Positions 43,737-51,806 of a stretch of 64,000 nt of DNA are shown in pieces. The position numbers and the translations under genes were made by a program. Every line of letters starts with the position of its first letter. The first letter of the stretch is position 1. The stretch covers positions 186,001-250,000 of the forward strand of contig NZ_QPNC01000008.1 of NCBI RefSeq assembly GCF_003386285.1. The letters run 5' to 3'. Below the pieces are notes generated by a model. It was given only the letters and a program-made list of their open reading frames with translations, did not search any database and was not told where the DNA came from. The DNA is from Nocardiopsis sp. FIRDI 009. GTDB taxonomy: Bacteria > Actinomycetota > Actinomycetes > Streptosporangiales > Streptosporangiaceae.

Positions 43737-45404
43737 TCACTTCCAGGAGGCCTCGGCGAACTCCTCCTGGGTCAGCGGGCTGACGTTGGGCGGGTTGACG
43801 TTCGGCGCGAAGGCGATGGAGGGCGGGGAGCTGGAGATGGGCAGCCCCGGCAGGATCTCCATGATCCGCTCGTTGAGGTCCTCGTAGGCGGCGACGCGCT
43901 CCTCGGTGTCGGGGTTGGAGCTGGCCTCGGCCATGGCCTCGAACAGTTCCTCGTCGCGCAGCCCGAACTCGTCGGTGGGGCCGCTGAACCAGGTGCCGAT
44001 GAAGTTGTAGGCGTCGTTGTAGTCGCCGGTCCAGCCGAGCAGGTACATGTCGCACTCGCCCGCGTTGGTCCGCGGGATGTACTCGGTCCACTCGTAGGTC
44101 GTCGGCTCCACGGTGACGCCGACGGCCTCCAGGTCGGCGGCGATGATGTCGAAGATGTCGCGCGGTGCGGGCATGTAGGGCCGGGTGACGTCCGTGGGGT
44201 AGCAGAACTCGACCGTCAGGTCCTCCTGCCCGGCGTCCGCCAGCATCTGCTGGGCGAGGTCGGGGTCGTAGTCGTAGGTCCGGACGTCGGACGACCAGCC
44301 GTCGAGGGTGCCGGGCATGAACTGGGTGGCCACCTCACCGCCCTCGGGGAGGATGGTGTCGACGATCCGCTGCCGGTTCACGGCGTGCGCGAGGGCCCGG
44401 CGGACCTCGACGTCGGCGAGGGCCTCGTTGGTCTCCTGCTGGTAGGCCATGTAGAGGATGTTGAACACGCCGCGGGTGGGCACCTGGAACCCGGCGGCCT
44501 CCAGGGGTTCGACGTCGGCGGGGGCGACCAGGTCGTAGCCGTGGATGTCGCCCGCCTCCAGGGCCTGGCGGCGCGCGTTCTCGTCGGGGATGGCGCGCAG
44601 GATCATCGTCTCGAAGCCCGCGGGGTCGCCCCAGTAGTCGTCGTTGCGCTCCAGGGTGACCTCGGCCTGGTCCTGGTTCCACTCGGTGACGCGGAACGGT
44701 CCCGTTCCGGCGACCGTCCCGGCCTCCTGGGTGTAGGCGGGCAGGGTGAAGTTGCCGGGTTCGCCGGTGATCTCCTCATCCTCGATCTGCTCGATCACGG
44801 CGGGGCTCATGATGCCGAAGGCGGCGAGGGAGAAGCCTCCGGGGAAGACCGAGGAGTACTCGGAGACGGTGATGACCGCGGTGAGCTCGTCGGGCGCCTC
44901 GCAGGACTCGAAGCGGGGCTCGTCGAGGTCCTCGCTCTCGTTCTCCGCGAACCCGCCGAAGATCGCCTGCCAGTAGTAGGAGTTGTTCCCGTCCTGGTAG
45001 GGGCCGGTCATGTTGAACCAGCGGTCGAAGTTGGCGCACACGGCCTCGGCGTTGAATTCCTCGCCGTCGTGGAAAGTGACGCCGTCACGCAGGTGGAAGG
45101 TCCATTCGGTACCGTCCGCGGACTGTTCCCAGTCCTCGGCCAGACCACCGACGATCTCCGTGCCGCCGGATTCGTGTTCCAGCAGGGTTTCGAAGACCTG
45201 TCTGCTGTAACGGAACGTCTCTCCGTCGGTGGCGAAGAAGGGGTCGAGGGAGCTGATGTCGCCGGCGCTCGCGAAGACGAACGGGTCGGATTCACCGCCT
45301 CCCGGACTCTCGCGGTCGCTCTCCGCGCAGGCTGTGGCCACCAGCGCGAGTGCGCTGGCCGCGGCCAGCGCGGCCGACGGCTTTCGGGAAGACTTCGTGA
45401 ACAT
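43737..45404 (-). CDS. Peptide ABC transporter substrate-binding lipoprotein (system 2)
   Basis: 555-residue SBP_bac_5 receptor. Sec-type signal with lipobox (LALVATAC), then SLDPFFATDGETFRYSRQVF, FHDGEEFNAEAVCANFDRWF, DVEVRRALAHAVNRQRIVDT and a C-terminal GWTGDYNDAYNFIGTWFS. Unlike the system 1 receptor there is no twin-arginine motif. The mature protein is markedly acidic. ATG at 45404 with GAGGTGG upstream. First gene of the operon; its promoter lies in the A/T-richer region beyond. Confidence 0.92.
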   Translation of the reverse strand: MFTKSSRKPSAALAAASALALVATACAESDRESPGGGESDPFVFASAGDISSLDPFFATDGETFRYSRQVFETLLEHESGGTEIVGGLAEDWEQSADGTEWTFHLRDGVTFHDGEEFNAEAVCANFDRWFNMTGPYQDGNNSYYWQAIFGGFAENESEDLDEPRFESCEAPDELTAVITVSEYSSVFPGGFSLAAFGIMSPAVIEQIEDEEITGEPGNFTLPAYTQEAGTVAGTGPFRVTEWNQDQAEVTLERNDDYWGDPAGFETMILRAIPDENARRQALEAGDIHGYDLVAPADVEPLEAAGFQVPTRGVFNILYMAYQQETNEALADVEVRRALAHAVNRQRIVDTILPEGGEVATQFMPGTLDGWSSDVRTYDYDPDLAQQMLADAGQEDLTVEFCYPTDVTRPYMPAPRDIFDIIAADLEAVGVTVEPTTYEWTEYIPRTNAGECDMYLLGWTGDYNDAYNFIGTWFSGPTDEFGLRDEELFEAMAEASSNPDTEERVAAYEDLNERIMEILPGLPISSSPPSIAFAPNVNPPNVSPLTQEEFAEASWK

Positions 45405-45548
45405 GGTCCACCTCGGTGTGGGCGGGGGGTCGAGGCCCTGGTCGATGGTGTGGACCCTAAACCGCGTGAAGTCCGCCGGGGAAGATGGACGGCTCGGTAT
45501 TAATACAACCGTTTCAGTACTGTGCCGTGATCCATAGCTGCGATTTTC

Positions 45549-45563
45549 TGGACACGATGTCCA
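45549..45563. promoter_or_regulatory. Palindrome TGGACACGATGTCCA
   Basis: Perfect 6-3-6 inverted repeat, about 145 bases upstream of the receptor gene start. Operator-like; no regulator assigned. Confidence 0.4.
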
Positions 45564-45613
45564 ATCGAACCTTTTTACCCTCCCGACCCCCGAAAGAAAC
45601 CCGAGGGAGGATT

Positions 45614-45646
45614 ATGTGGATCTTGATGTCATTGTGGGCGAAATAA
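45614..45646 (+). CDS. Possible 10-residue leader peptide
   Basis: ATG TGG ATC TTG ... AAA TAA encodes MWILMSLWAK. A GGGAGG lies three bases before the ATG and can pair with CCTCCC at 45579-45584, so the site could be masked in a hairpin. Two of ten residues are Trp. Very short, so chance is a real possibility. Confidence 0.2.
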   Translation: MWILMSLWAK

Positions 45647-45678
45647 AAGGGATCATGTGATGTTCAACGTTTGTCCTA

Positions 45679-45691
45679 TTTGTCCGACAAA
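45679..45691. promoter_or_regulatory. Palindrome TTTGTCCGACAAA
   Basis: Perfect 6-1-6 palindrome with an extra TTTGTCC direct repeat at 45670-45676, about 110 bases before the HTH protein gene. A good operator candidate, perhaps for that HTH protein. Confidence 0.4.
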
Positions 45692-45800
45692 AGGAAGTTG
45701 GGGACCAGAGACCGAACCAGACATCAATCCTTAGAACCTACCCCAGTGTTCCTCAAACTACCCTGTTGCTCAGGAAGATGCGGAAGGTTACGGTAGTCCC

Positions 45801-46229
45801 GTGAATGATCGCCTCTACTCCGTGGACCAGGTCGCCGAACGCTTGGGCCTGCACGTGCGCACCATCCGCAACTACGTGCGCGACGGCCGACTCAACGCCG
45901 TGCGCATCGGCAAGCAGTACCGGATCTCCCAGTCCGACCTGGAGGCGTTCACCGGCTGTCCGGTGCCCGACCCGCCGGGTGGCACACCCGGACCGCGGCA
46001 CGGCGAGGTGTCGGCCGTCGTGGACGTCGAGGGGGTGGACCGGGCCACGGCCGACCGCCTGACCACACTCCTGACCGGCATGGCGGCCGGTCCGCGCCCC
46101 GACGGTCGGCGGCTGCGCGTCGAGACGGTGTTCGACCCCGACCGGTCGCGGATGAAGGTCGTCGTCCTGGGCGGCCTGACGGACACGGCCCGGCTGCTGG
46201 AGTACATGGAGGGGGTGCTCGACCGATGA
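45801..46229 (+). CDS. Helix-turn-helix protein with excisionase/MerR-type DNA-binding domain
   Basis: 142 residues. The N-terminal 52 residues form an excisionase-type winged helix (YSVDQVAERLGLHVRTIRNY, VRIGKQYRISQSDLEAF). The rest (VSAVVDVEGVDRATADRLTT ... MKVVVLGGLTDTARLLEYME) is a small alpha/beta domain, probably for dimerisation or ligand binding, that I do not recognise. GTG at 45801. Its stop overlaps the ATG of the hydrolase gene, so the two are coupled. Probably a small one-component regulator rather than a phage excisionase, since no integrase is near. Confidence 0.75.
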   Translation: MNDRLYSVDQVAERLGLHVRTIRNYVRDGRLNAVRIGKQYRISQSDLEAFTGCPVPDPPGGTPGPRHGEVSAVVDVEGVDRATADRLTTLLTGMAAGPRPDGRRLRVETVFDPDRSRMKVVVLGGLTDTARLLEYMEGVLDR

Positions 46230-47065
46230 GCGCGATCTACCGGACCCCGGCCGCGGAGCGCGGGATCCGGGAGCGGTACCGCCGGGACCTGGCCGCGTGG
46301 CCGGTGCCCGTCGAGCACGTGCGGGTGCCCACCCGGGCGGGTGGGACCTTCGTCGTCTCCTGCGGACCCGAGGACGCTCCCCCGGTCGTCCTCCTGCACG
46401 GGTCGGGCGCCAACACGACGGCCTGGCGGGACGACTCGGCCGTCCTGGCGCGGCGCTTCCGGGTGCACTGCGTCGACCTCGTCGGCGAACCGGGCCTGAG
46501 CGCCCCCACTCGCCCGCCCCTGGACTCCGACGCCCTGGCGTCCTGGCTGGACGAGGTCCTGGACGGGCTGGGGATCACCTCCACCGCGCTCGTGGGCACC
46601 TCACTGGGCGGCTGGGTGGCCCTGGACTACACCGACCGGCGCCCCGAGCGGGTGCGCCGCCTGGGACTGCTGTGCCCAGGCGGCGTGGGCCGACAGCGGA
46701 CGGGGCGGATCCTGGGGGCCATGCTGCTGGGGCTGCTGGTTCCGGGAGGAAGGCGCCGGTCGGTGCGGGCGATGACGGGCCTGGGGGATCCGGAGCACCG
46801 GGAGCTCCTGGACGCCGTACACCTGACCTTCTCCGGCTTCCGGCCCCGTACCGAACGGCTGCCCGTGTTCTCCGACGACGCGCTGCGCCGCCTGACCGTG
46901 CCCGTGCGGCTGATCGTGGGCGACCGCGACGCGATGTTCGACTCGCGCCAGACCGCCCGGCGCGTGCGCGCGTGCGTCCCGCACGCGGAGGTCACCGTGC
47001 TCCCGGGGACCGGTCACGCGATCCTCGGGCAGGGCGAGGCGCTCGCGGCTTTCCTGGACGGCTGA
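46226..47065 (+). CDS. Alpha/beta-fold hydrolase
   Basis: 279 residues. VVLLHGSGANTTAWRDD is the oxyanion-side HG motif, VGTSLGGWVALDY the nucleophile elbow with Ser, LIVGDRDAMFD the late Asp, and LPGTGHAILGQG the His. No signal peptide, so cytoplasmic. The substrate cannot be inferred; the family includes esterases, C-C hydrolases and haloperoxidase-like enzymes. ATG at 46226 overlaps the HTH gene stop by 4 bases, suggesting that the regulator controls this activity. Confidence 0.85.
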   Translation: MSAIYRTPAAERGIRERYRRDLAAWPVPVEHVRVPTRAGGTFVVSCGPEDAPPVVLLHGSGANTTAWRDDSAVLARRFRVHCVDLVGEPGLSAPTRPPLDSDALASWLDEVLDGLGITSTALVGTSLGGWVALDYTDRRPERVRRLGLLCPGGVGRQRTGRILGAMLLGLLVPGGRRRSVRAMTGLGDPEHRELLDAVHLTFSGFRPRTERLPVFSDDALRRLTVPVRLIVGDRDAMFDSRQTARRVRACVPHAEVTVLPGTGHAILGQGEALAAFLDG

Positions 47066-47088
47066 CCGGCCCACGGGAGGGACCGGTC

Positions 47089-47601
47089 TCAGGCAGCCCG
47101 CCGGACGTCGCACCAGCGGCGGACGGCGGTGGTCCACAGGGCGATGTTCACGACGATCGCGAGGAGTGCCGCCAGCGCCGCGGCGACCATGACGAGGGTG
47201 CTGGAGAGCTGGGCCGCCCGGTGCAGGCCCGACAGGGCCACCCCCATCCCCGCGAGCGCGCCGAACTGGGCCGCCCGCCACAGCAGGGGCACGGCCCGGA
47301 GCACGGGGACCGCCAACCCGACCGCCACCGCCCCCGCCAGGACGGAGAGGACGAGCAGAGTCCACAGGTCGGTGACGGCCTGACCGGGCGCCCCGGCGTC
47401 CAGCCGGTCCCACGCGGCGTAGGCCAGGAAGCCGAAGAACGGCCCGGCGACGAACATCAGGGCGCAGGTCTGCCGCACGTCCGACGGCGGCCGTTCGCCG
47501 GGGCGGCGGCCGGAGAGGAGTCCCGCGCGGGGGCGGGGGGTCGGCGGGGCGGTCACGGACCGCCGCTCGGGGACGGAGGGGGAGGAAACCGTCTCATACA
47601 T
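47089..47601 (-). CDS. Small integral membrane protein of unknown function
   Basis: 170 residues with a basic, Pro-rich cytoplasmic start and four hydrophobic segments (CALMFVAGPFFGFLAYAAW, LLVLSVLAGAVAVGLAVPVL, AAQFGALAGMGVALSGLHRA, LVMVAAALAALLAIVVNIAL). No family recognised. ATG at 47601 is the most sensible start, though no ribosome site is seen; the frame opens further into low-complexity sequence. Convergent with the hydrolase gene. Confidence 0.6.
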   Translation of the reverse strand: MYETVSSPSVPERRSVTAPPTPRPRAGLLSGRRPGERPPSDVRQTCALMFVAGPFFGFLAYAAWDRLDAGAPGQAVTDLWTLLVLSVLAGAVAVGLAVPVLRAVPLLWRAAQFGALAGMGVALSGLHRAAQLSSTLVMVAAALAALLAIVVNIALWTTAVRRWCDVRRAA

Positions 47602-47729
47602 GACGAACAGGGTTGCGTGCGGCGGGGGCGCCGCGCAACAGCGGGGCGGTCCGTTTCCTCCCCCGGGCCCGGACCCCAACCCGGGCCGGGGTTCGGCCAC
47701 CCGGCCCGTCCACCCAGGTCAAAGCCGCC

Positions 47730-48269
47730 TCAGGTGCGGGCGCCACCGTGATTCGGGCCCCGGCCGGCCCAGGCGAGACGGCCGACATAGGCCAGGGCCA
47801 GCTCGGTCAGGGCGTCCACGTCCTCGCGCACGTCGAACACCCCTCCGCGTTCGTCCGGACCGAGGTCCTCCAGGGTCGCCAACTGCGATTCGAGCAGGGC
47901 GGGGGGCATGAAGTGGCCCTCCCGGGCGCCCATCCGCGCGCTGATGACCTCGAAGGTCCCGCTCATGTGCAGGAAGTGGACGTCGCGGGCGCCCTCGCGC
48001 AGCACGTCGCGGTAGGAGCGCCGCAGCGCCGAGCAGGCCATGACCGTGGACTCGCCGCGGGCGTCGTGCCCGGTGATCCATCCGGCCAGGTCGCGCAGCC
48101 AGGGCCACCGGTCCTCGTCGGTCAGCGGCACGCCCGCGGCCATCTTGGCGATGTTGGCGTCCGGGTGGAAGGCGTCGGCCTCCGCGAAGGGGAGGTCGAG
48201 CCGTCCCGCCACGCGCGCGGCGACCGTGGTCTTGCCGCTGCCCGAGACGCCCATGAAAACGAGGTGCAT
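47730..48269 (-). CDS. gntK: Gluconokinase
   Basis: 179-residue GntK, phosphorylating D-gluconate to 6-phosphogluconate for the pentose phosphate pathway. P-loop VFMGVSGSGKTTVA at the N-terminus, the family stretch AEADAFHPDANIAKMAAGVP, DEDRWPWLRDLAGWI, and ACSALRRSYRDVLR. Length is typical. ATG at 48269 with GGGAGAG upstream. Divergent from the GntR-type regulator; the gluconate transporter follows the regulator on the other side. Confidence 0.93.
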   Translation of the reverse strand: MHLVFMGVSGSGKTTVAARVAGRLDLPFAEADAFHPDANIAKMAAGVPLTDEDRWPWLRDLAGWITGHDARGESTVMACSALRRSYRDVLREGARDVHFLHMSGTFEVISARMGAREGHFMPPALLESQLATLEDLGPDERGGVFDVREDVDALTELALAYVGRLAWAGRGPNHGGART

Positions 48270-48321
48270 GTCTCTCCCGCTCTCGTGTGTACCCGCGCGT
48301 GGGCGCGGCCACCACCTTGAA

Positions 48322-48332
48322 TAGTGATATCA
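48322..48332. promoter_or_regulatory. Possible FadR-subfamily operator in gntK/gntR region
   Basis: TAGTGATATCA fits the TNGTNNNACNA consensus at all but one fixed position and contains TGATATCA (48325-48332). It lies between the divergent kinase and regulator genes. Confidence 0.4.
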
Positions 48333-48406
48333 ATCAGTCCGGCTAGGCTTCGGGCTGGCCGCGCCGATCACGGCCGGGCCCTGGAATCCGGAGCGCTGGG
48401 AGCACG

Positions 48407-49117
48407 ATGGGCACTGACAACCGCACCCTGCACAACCGCGTGCTGGCGGTCCTGGGCCCCGCGATCGCCGCCGACGAGTACGAGCCCGGCCACACGTTCA
48501 CCCTCCAGGGGCTGGAGGCGGACTTCGGGGTCTCCCGCACCGTCGCCCGGGAGGCCGTCCGCGTCCTGGAGTCGATGCGCCTGGTCGTCAGTCGGCCCCG
48601 GACCGGGATCCGGGTGCTGCCCCGCTCGGACTGGAGCGTCTTCGACCCCCAGCTGATCCGGTGGCGGCTGGCCGGTTCGGGCCGGATGGACCAGCTGCGT
48701 TCGCTCAACGAACTGCGCGCCTCCGTGGAACCGGCCGCCGCCGCCCTGGCCGCCGTGCGCGGCGCGCCCGAGGAGCGCGCCCAGCTCACGGTGGTCGCCG
48801 ACCAGATGTCCCGCACCGGCCGCGCCGGGGACCTGGACGCCTTCCTCGACCTGGACATCGCCTTCCACCGTCGCGTCCTGGAGCTGTCGGGCAACGAGAT
48901 GTTCGTCGGCCTCTCCCAGGTGGTGGCCGAGGTGCTGGTCGGACGCACCTCCTACCACCTCATGCCGCGGCGGCCCCGCCCGGAGGCGCTGCGCCTGCAC
49001 ACGGCGGTGGCGCGGGCGGTCGCCGACGGCCTGCCCGACGTGGCCGAGGCGGCGATGCGCTCCATCGTCAGCGAGGTCGCCGTCGCCCTGGAGTCGGACG
49101 ACGGCGCCCACGCCTGA
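48407..49117 (+). CDS. gntR: GntR-family (FadR subfamily) gluconate regulator
   Basis: 236 residues: an N-terminal winged helix (GHTFTLQGLEADFGVSRTVA, REAVRVLESMRLVVSRPRTG) and a C-terminal FCD helical bundle (LRSLNELRASVEPAAAALAA, FLDLDIAFHRRVLELSGNEM, LRLHTAVARAVADGLPD) with the Asp/His metal-ligand pattern. It sits between gntK and gntP, so it most likely represses both and is released by gluconate or a phosphorylated product. The name is by context. Confidence 0.85.
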   Translation: MGTDNRTLHNRVLAVLGPAIAADEYEPGHTFTLQGLEADFGVSRTVAREAVRVLESMRLVVSRPRTGIRVLPRSDWSVFDPQLIRWRLAGSGRMDQLRSLNELRASVEPAAAALAAVRGAPEERAQLTVVADQMSRTGRAGDLDAFLDLDIAFHRRVLELSGNEMFVGLSQVVAEVLVGRTSYHLMPRRPRPEALRLHTAVARAVADGLPDVAEAAMRSIVSEVAVALESDDGAHA

Positions 49118-49137
49118 GGAGGCCGGCCGGGCCCCGG

Positions 49138-50514
49138 TCACACCACCAGGCTCAGGCCGAAGGCGAGGCCGAACCCGACGAAGCCGATGAGCGTCTCCAT
49201 GACCGTCCACGTCCTGAGCGTCGTCTTGACGTCCATGCCGAGGAAGCGGCCGACCAGCCAGAAGCCGGAGTCGTTGACGTGTGAGAACGCGGTGGCGCCG
49301 CACGCGATCGCGATGACGGTCAGGGCCAGGTCGATCGAGGAGAGCCCGCTGGCGGCGTGCACCGCCGGGGCGATCAGACCCGCCGCCGTGGTGAGGGCCA
49401 CGGTCGCCGACCCCTGAGCGACGCGCAGGGCCAGCGCGATGACGAAGGCCGCGACGATGACCGGCAGGCCGGTGGACTCCAGGGTTGCGGCGAGCGCCTC
49501 GCCGATGCCGCTGGTGCGCAGGACGCCGCCGAACATGCCGCCCGCGCCGGTGATGAGGATGATGCCGCAGACCGGGCCGAGCGCGCCGCCGACGATCTCC
49601 TCGACCCTCGCGCGGGAGAACCGGCCGCGGCCGAGGACGACCATCGCGACCAGCACGGTGAGCAGGAGCGCGATCGGGGTCTGGCCGAGCAGCTGCAGGA
49701 CCCGTACCCACCCGGCGTCCTCGGCGACGGCGCCGGTCGCCACGAGCGTGGCGGTGCCGGTGTTGCCGAAGATCAGCGCCATGGGGAGCAGCAGGATGCC
49801 CAGGACGGTGGCCAGGCGCGGCGGGTCGTCGTGCTTGACGGTGCCGTCGGCCAGGATGTCGTCGGGGACGGGGAGCTCGAAGCGCCCGCCCGCCCAGAGG
49901 CCGTAGAGGTAGCTGGACAGGTACCAGGTCGGAACGGCCAGGAGGAGGCCGACCAGGAGGGCCAGGCCCATGTCGGCGCCGACCTCGACCGCGGCGGTGA
50001 CCGGGCCGGGGTGCGGCGGGACGAAGGCGTGCATCACCGCGAACGCGCCGGCCGTCGGCAGGGCGTAGGTGAGCACCGAGCCGCCGAGGCGCCGGGCGAC
50101 GCTGAAGACGATCGGCAGCATGACGATGAGGCCGACGTCGAAGAAGATCGGGAAGCCGAAGAGCAGCGAGGCGACGCCGAGGGCCAGCGGGGCGCGCTCC
50201 TGACCGAACGCCTTGATCAGGGCCCCGGCGAGGACGGCGGCGCCGCCGGTGATCTCCAGCAGGCGGCCGATCATGACGCCGAGGCCGACCAGGAGTGCAA
50301 CGTTGGCGAGCGTGCCGCCGAAGCCGTCGAGGAGGGTCGGCACCACGCCGGAGGCGGGGATGCCGGTGGCGAGCGCGGTCAGGACGCTGACCAGGACGAG
50401 CGCGACGAACGCGTGCAGTCGGAAACGGATGATCAGGAGCAGCAGGAGGGCGATGGCGCCGGCCGCGATCCCGAGGAGGGGTCCCGTGCCGTAGACGGGT
50501 TCGAAGTTCTCCAC
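49138..50514 (-). CDS. gntP: Gluconate:H+ symporter, GntP family
   Basis: 458-residue membrane protein with about 12-14 hydrophobic segments. Family motifs are LLVGLGVMIGRLLEITGGAA, LFGFPIFFDVGLIVMLPIVF, MHAFVPPHPGPVTAAVEVGA, GAGGMFGGVLRTSGIGEAL and CGATAFSHVNDSGFWLVGRF. It imports gluconate for the adjacent kinase. GTG at 50514 with AAGG upstream. A perfect FadR-type operator lies about 85 bases upstream. Confidence 0.93.
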   Translation of the reverse strand: MENFEPVYGTGPLLGIAAGAIALLLLLIIRFRLHAFVALVLVSVLTALATGIPASGVVPTLLDGFGGTLANVALLVGLGVMIGRLLEITGGAAVLAGALIKAFGQERAPLALGVASLLFGFPIFFDVGLIVMLPIVFSVARRLGGSVLTYALPTAGAFAVMHAFVPPHPGPVTAAVEVGADMGLALLVGLLLAVPTWYLSSYLYGLWAGGRFELPVPDDILADGTVKHDDPPRLATVLGILLLPMALIFGNTGTATLVATGAVAEDAGWVRVLQLLGQTPIALLLTVLVAMVVLGRGRFSRARVEEIVGGALGPVCGIILITGAGGMFGGVLRTSGIGEALAATLESTGLPVIVAAFVIALALRVAQGSATVALTTAAGLIAPAVHAASGLSSIDLALTVIAIACGATAFSHVNDSGFWLVGRFLGMDVKTTLRTWTVMETLIGFVGFGLAFGLSLVV

Positions 50515-50595
50515 GACGGAGCCTTCCGGTGGGCGGTTGAGGGTTCTGGGCCGCCGATGACACGGCCTTGACCTGCCCTTGGAACAGGTGACGGC

Positions 50596-50610
50596 AATGG
50601 TAATACCATT
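50596..50610. promoter_or_regulatory. FadR-subfamily GntR operator before gntP
   Basis: AATGGTAATACCATT is a perfect 7-1-7 palindrome, and its core TGGTAATACCA satisfies every fixed position of the TNGTNNNACNA consensus. It is the best operator match in the window and is assigned to the neighbouring GntR-type regulator. Confidence 0.65.
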
Positions 50611-50747
50611 TGTGAGACCGTGTGAACCACGGCGTTCGTTTCTGTTACGACCGCGAGACCCGGGTCACCGGAAACCCGTGCGCCGACACGCGTTCGGGGC
50701 CGCGATGACGTGCACCACGACCCCGAACCGGTGGGTGGGGTGTCGCC

Positions 50748-50912
50748 TCAGTCGCCCCACTCGACGTCCTCGAACGGGTCCGGCACCCGTTCGCCCCGGG
50801 CGCGGAGCTCCTCCTCCCAGGCGATCCGCAGGGCCACCCAACGGCCCTGGATCTCCACGGCACGCTCTTCCCCGGGCGTCAGCGGGGCGTTCTCGGGATC
50901 GGCGTCGTTCAT
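50748..50912 (-). CDS. Small acidic protein of unknown function
   Basis: 54 residues, MNDADPENAPLTPGEERAVE ... DPFEDVEWGD, acidic at both ends with a central helix (GRWVALRIAWEEELRARGER). ATG at 50912 overlaps the stop of the BldC-like gene by 4 bases. Last of four tightly packed small genes. No family recognised. Confidence 0.55.
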   Translation of the reverse strand: MNDADPENAPLTPGEERAVEIQGRWVALRIAWEEELRARGERVPDPFEDVEWGD

Positions 50913-51109
50913 GACTGCCCGCCCGTCTGCTCGCCGAAGAGGCGGCGGATCTCGTCGGCGTCGAACCGCTGGCCGCCGCTGGGCGTGCGCACGCACCGCA
51001 CCCGGCCCTGGCGGGCCCACCGGTTGACCGTGGCGTCGGCGACCCGGAACACCGCCGCCACCTCACCGGCCGTCAGCAGCCTCGGGGCGTTCTCCAGATG
51101 CTCGCTCAC
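50909..51109 (-). CDS. BldC-like small DNA-binding protein
   Basis: 66 residues, a single MerR-type winged helix: LLTAGEVAAVFRVADATVNR, WARQGRVRCVRTPSGGQRFD, ADEIRRLFGE. It closely follows the pattern of BldC (LLTPAEVATMFRVDPKTVTR). BldC controls development in Streptomyces; similar proteins also act as excisionases in integrative elements. The setting here, among small accessory genes, favours an element- or module-specific role (inference). ATG at 51109; overlaps both neighbours. Confidence 0.8.
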   Translation of the reverse strand: MSEHLENAPRLLTAGEVAAVFRVADATVNRWARQGRVRCVRTPSGGQRFDADEIRRLFGEQTGGQS

Positions 51110-51354
51110 CGCACGCCTCCGTCCCGGGGCGGCGGGACGCGGCGCAGCCTACGGCGGGCGATGACCGAGAACAACTCCTTGTACGAAGGAGCCTCCAGCC
51201 GCTCGAACGGGTTGCCGTCGCCGGTCCAGCCGACCGGTCGCCGGGCGGTGTAGGTGCGCACCCCGGCGTCGTCGATCTCGTAGGAGACCACCCACCGACC
51301 GGCGATCAGTTCGTCCAGGGCACGGCGCGCTTCGCGTCGGTCCATTCGGTCCAT
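51106..51354 (-). CDS. Small hypothetical protein
   Basis: 82 residues, MDRMDRREARRALDELIAGR then WVVSYEIDDAGVRTYTARRP and NPFERLEAPSYKELFSVIAR. A helix, a beta-rich middle and a basic C-terminal helix (RRRLRRVPPPRDGG). No family known to me. ATG at 51354 (a second ATG at 51345). It shares one base with the preceding stop, so it is part of the four-gene operon. Confidence 0.55.
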   Translation of the reverse strand: MDRMDRREARRALDELIAGRWVVSYEIDDAGVRTYTARRPVGWTGDGNPFERLEAPSYKELFSVIARRRLRRVPPPRDGGVR

Positions 51355-51623
51355 CACCGCCACCCCGCCCTCAACCAGCTCAGACCGGTCGCGGCCAGTC
51401 GCGGCCCGGGGATCAGGCGCACCAGGTCGGCCGGGCCGGACACCACGAACGGCAGCGCCGGACCGGGACGGGCGTAGCGGCGGGCACGCGCCGCACGACG
51501 GGGACGGACGGTGTCGCGTACGAGCCGACGCACGGCGCTGGGGACGCGGTCGGCTGCCGGGGGACGGTAGATGGCGTGGGCAGGGGGCCACAGCGCCAGC
51601 AGGAACAGGAGCAGGTAGCGCAC
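51354..51623 (-). CDS. Small exported or membrane-anchored basic protein
   Basis: 89 residues with a short hydrophobic start (YLLLFLLALWPPAHA), then a strongly basic stretch (RRLVRDTVRPRRAARARRYA) and a weakly hydrophobic tail. Could be secreted or anchored. GTG at 51623 with GGAGGTG just upstream. First gene of the small operon, facing the XRE regulator across about 180 bases of lower-G+C DNA. Confidence 0.5.
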   Translation of the reverse strand: MRYLLLFLLALWPPAHAIYRPPAADRVPSAVRRLVRDTVRPRRAARARRYARPGPALPFVVSGPADLVRLIPGPRLAATGLSWLRAGWR

Positions 51624-51806
51624 AGGCGCACCTCCACGACTCGGATGCCGCCGATGAGGCGGCCGGGGCGAATGCGCTTCTATGATGAACTTAGGAATCT
51701 AATCTTTGCAAGGCAATCAAGAGAATCCGATCACAGGATTCCGAAAGATGCCCTGATGAGAAGTTCGCCATACGATCGGCACGACCACCCTCACGGGGAG
51801 AGGCAG

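Larger units (their letters stand above)
45405..45800. other. Divergent regulatory region, A/T-richer
   Basis: About 396 bases between the second peptide transporter and the HTH protein gene. It contains GTATTAATAC (45497-45506), TGGACA-CGA-TGTCCA (45549-45563), a hairpin whose 3' arm is a GGGAGG ribosome-like site followed by a 10-codon frame (45579-45646), and TTTGTC-C-GACAAA (45679-45691). Confidence 0.6.
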
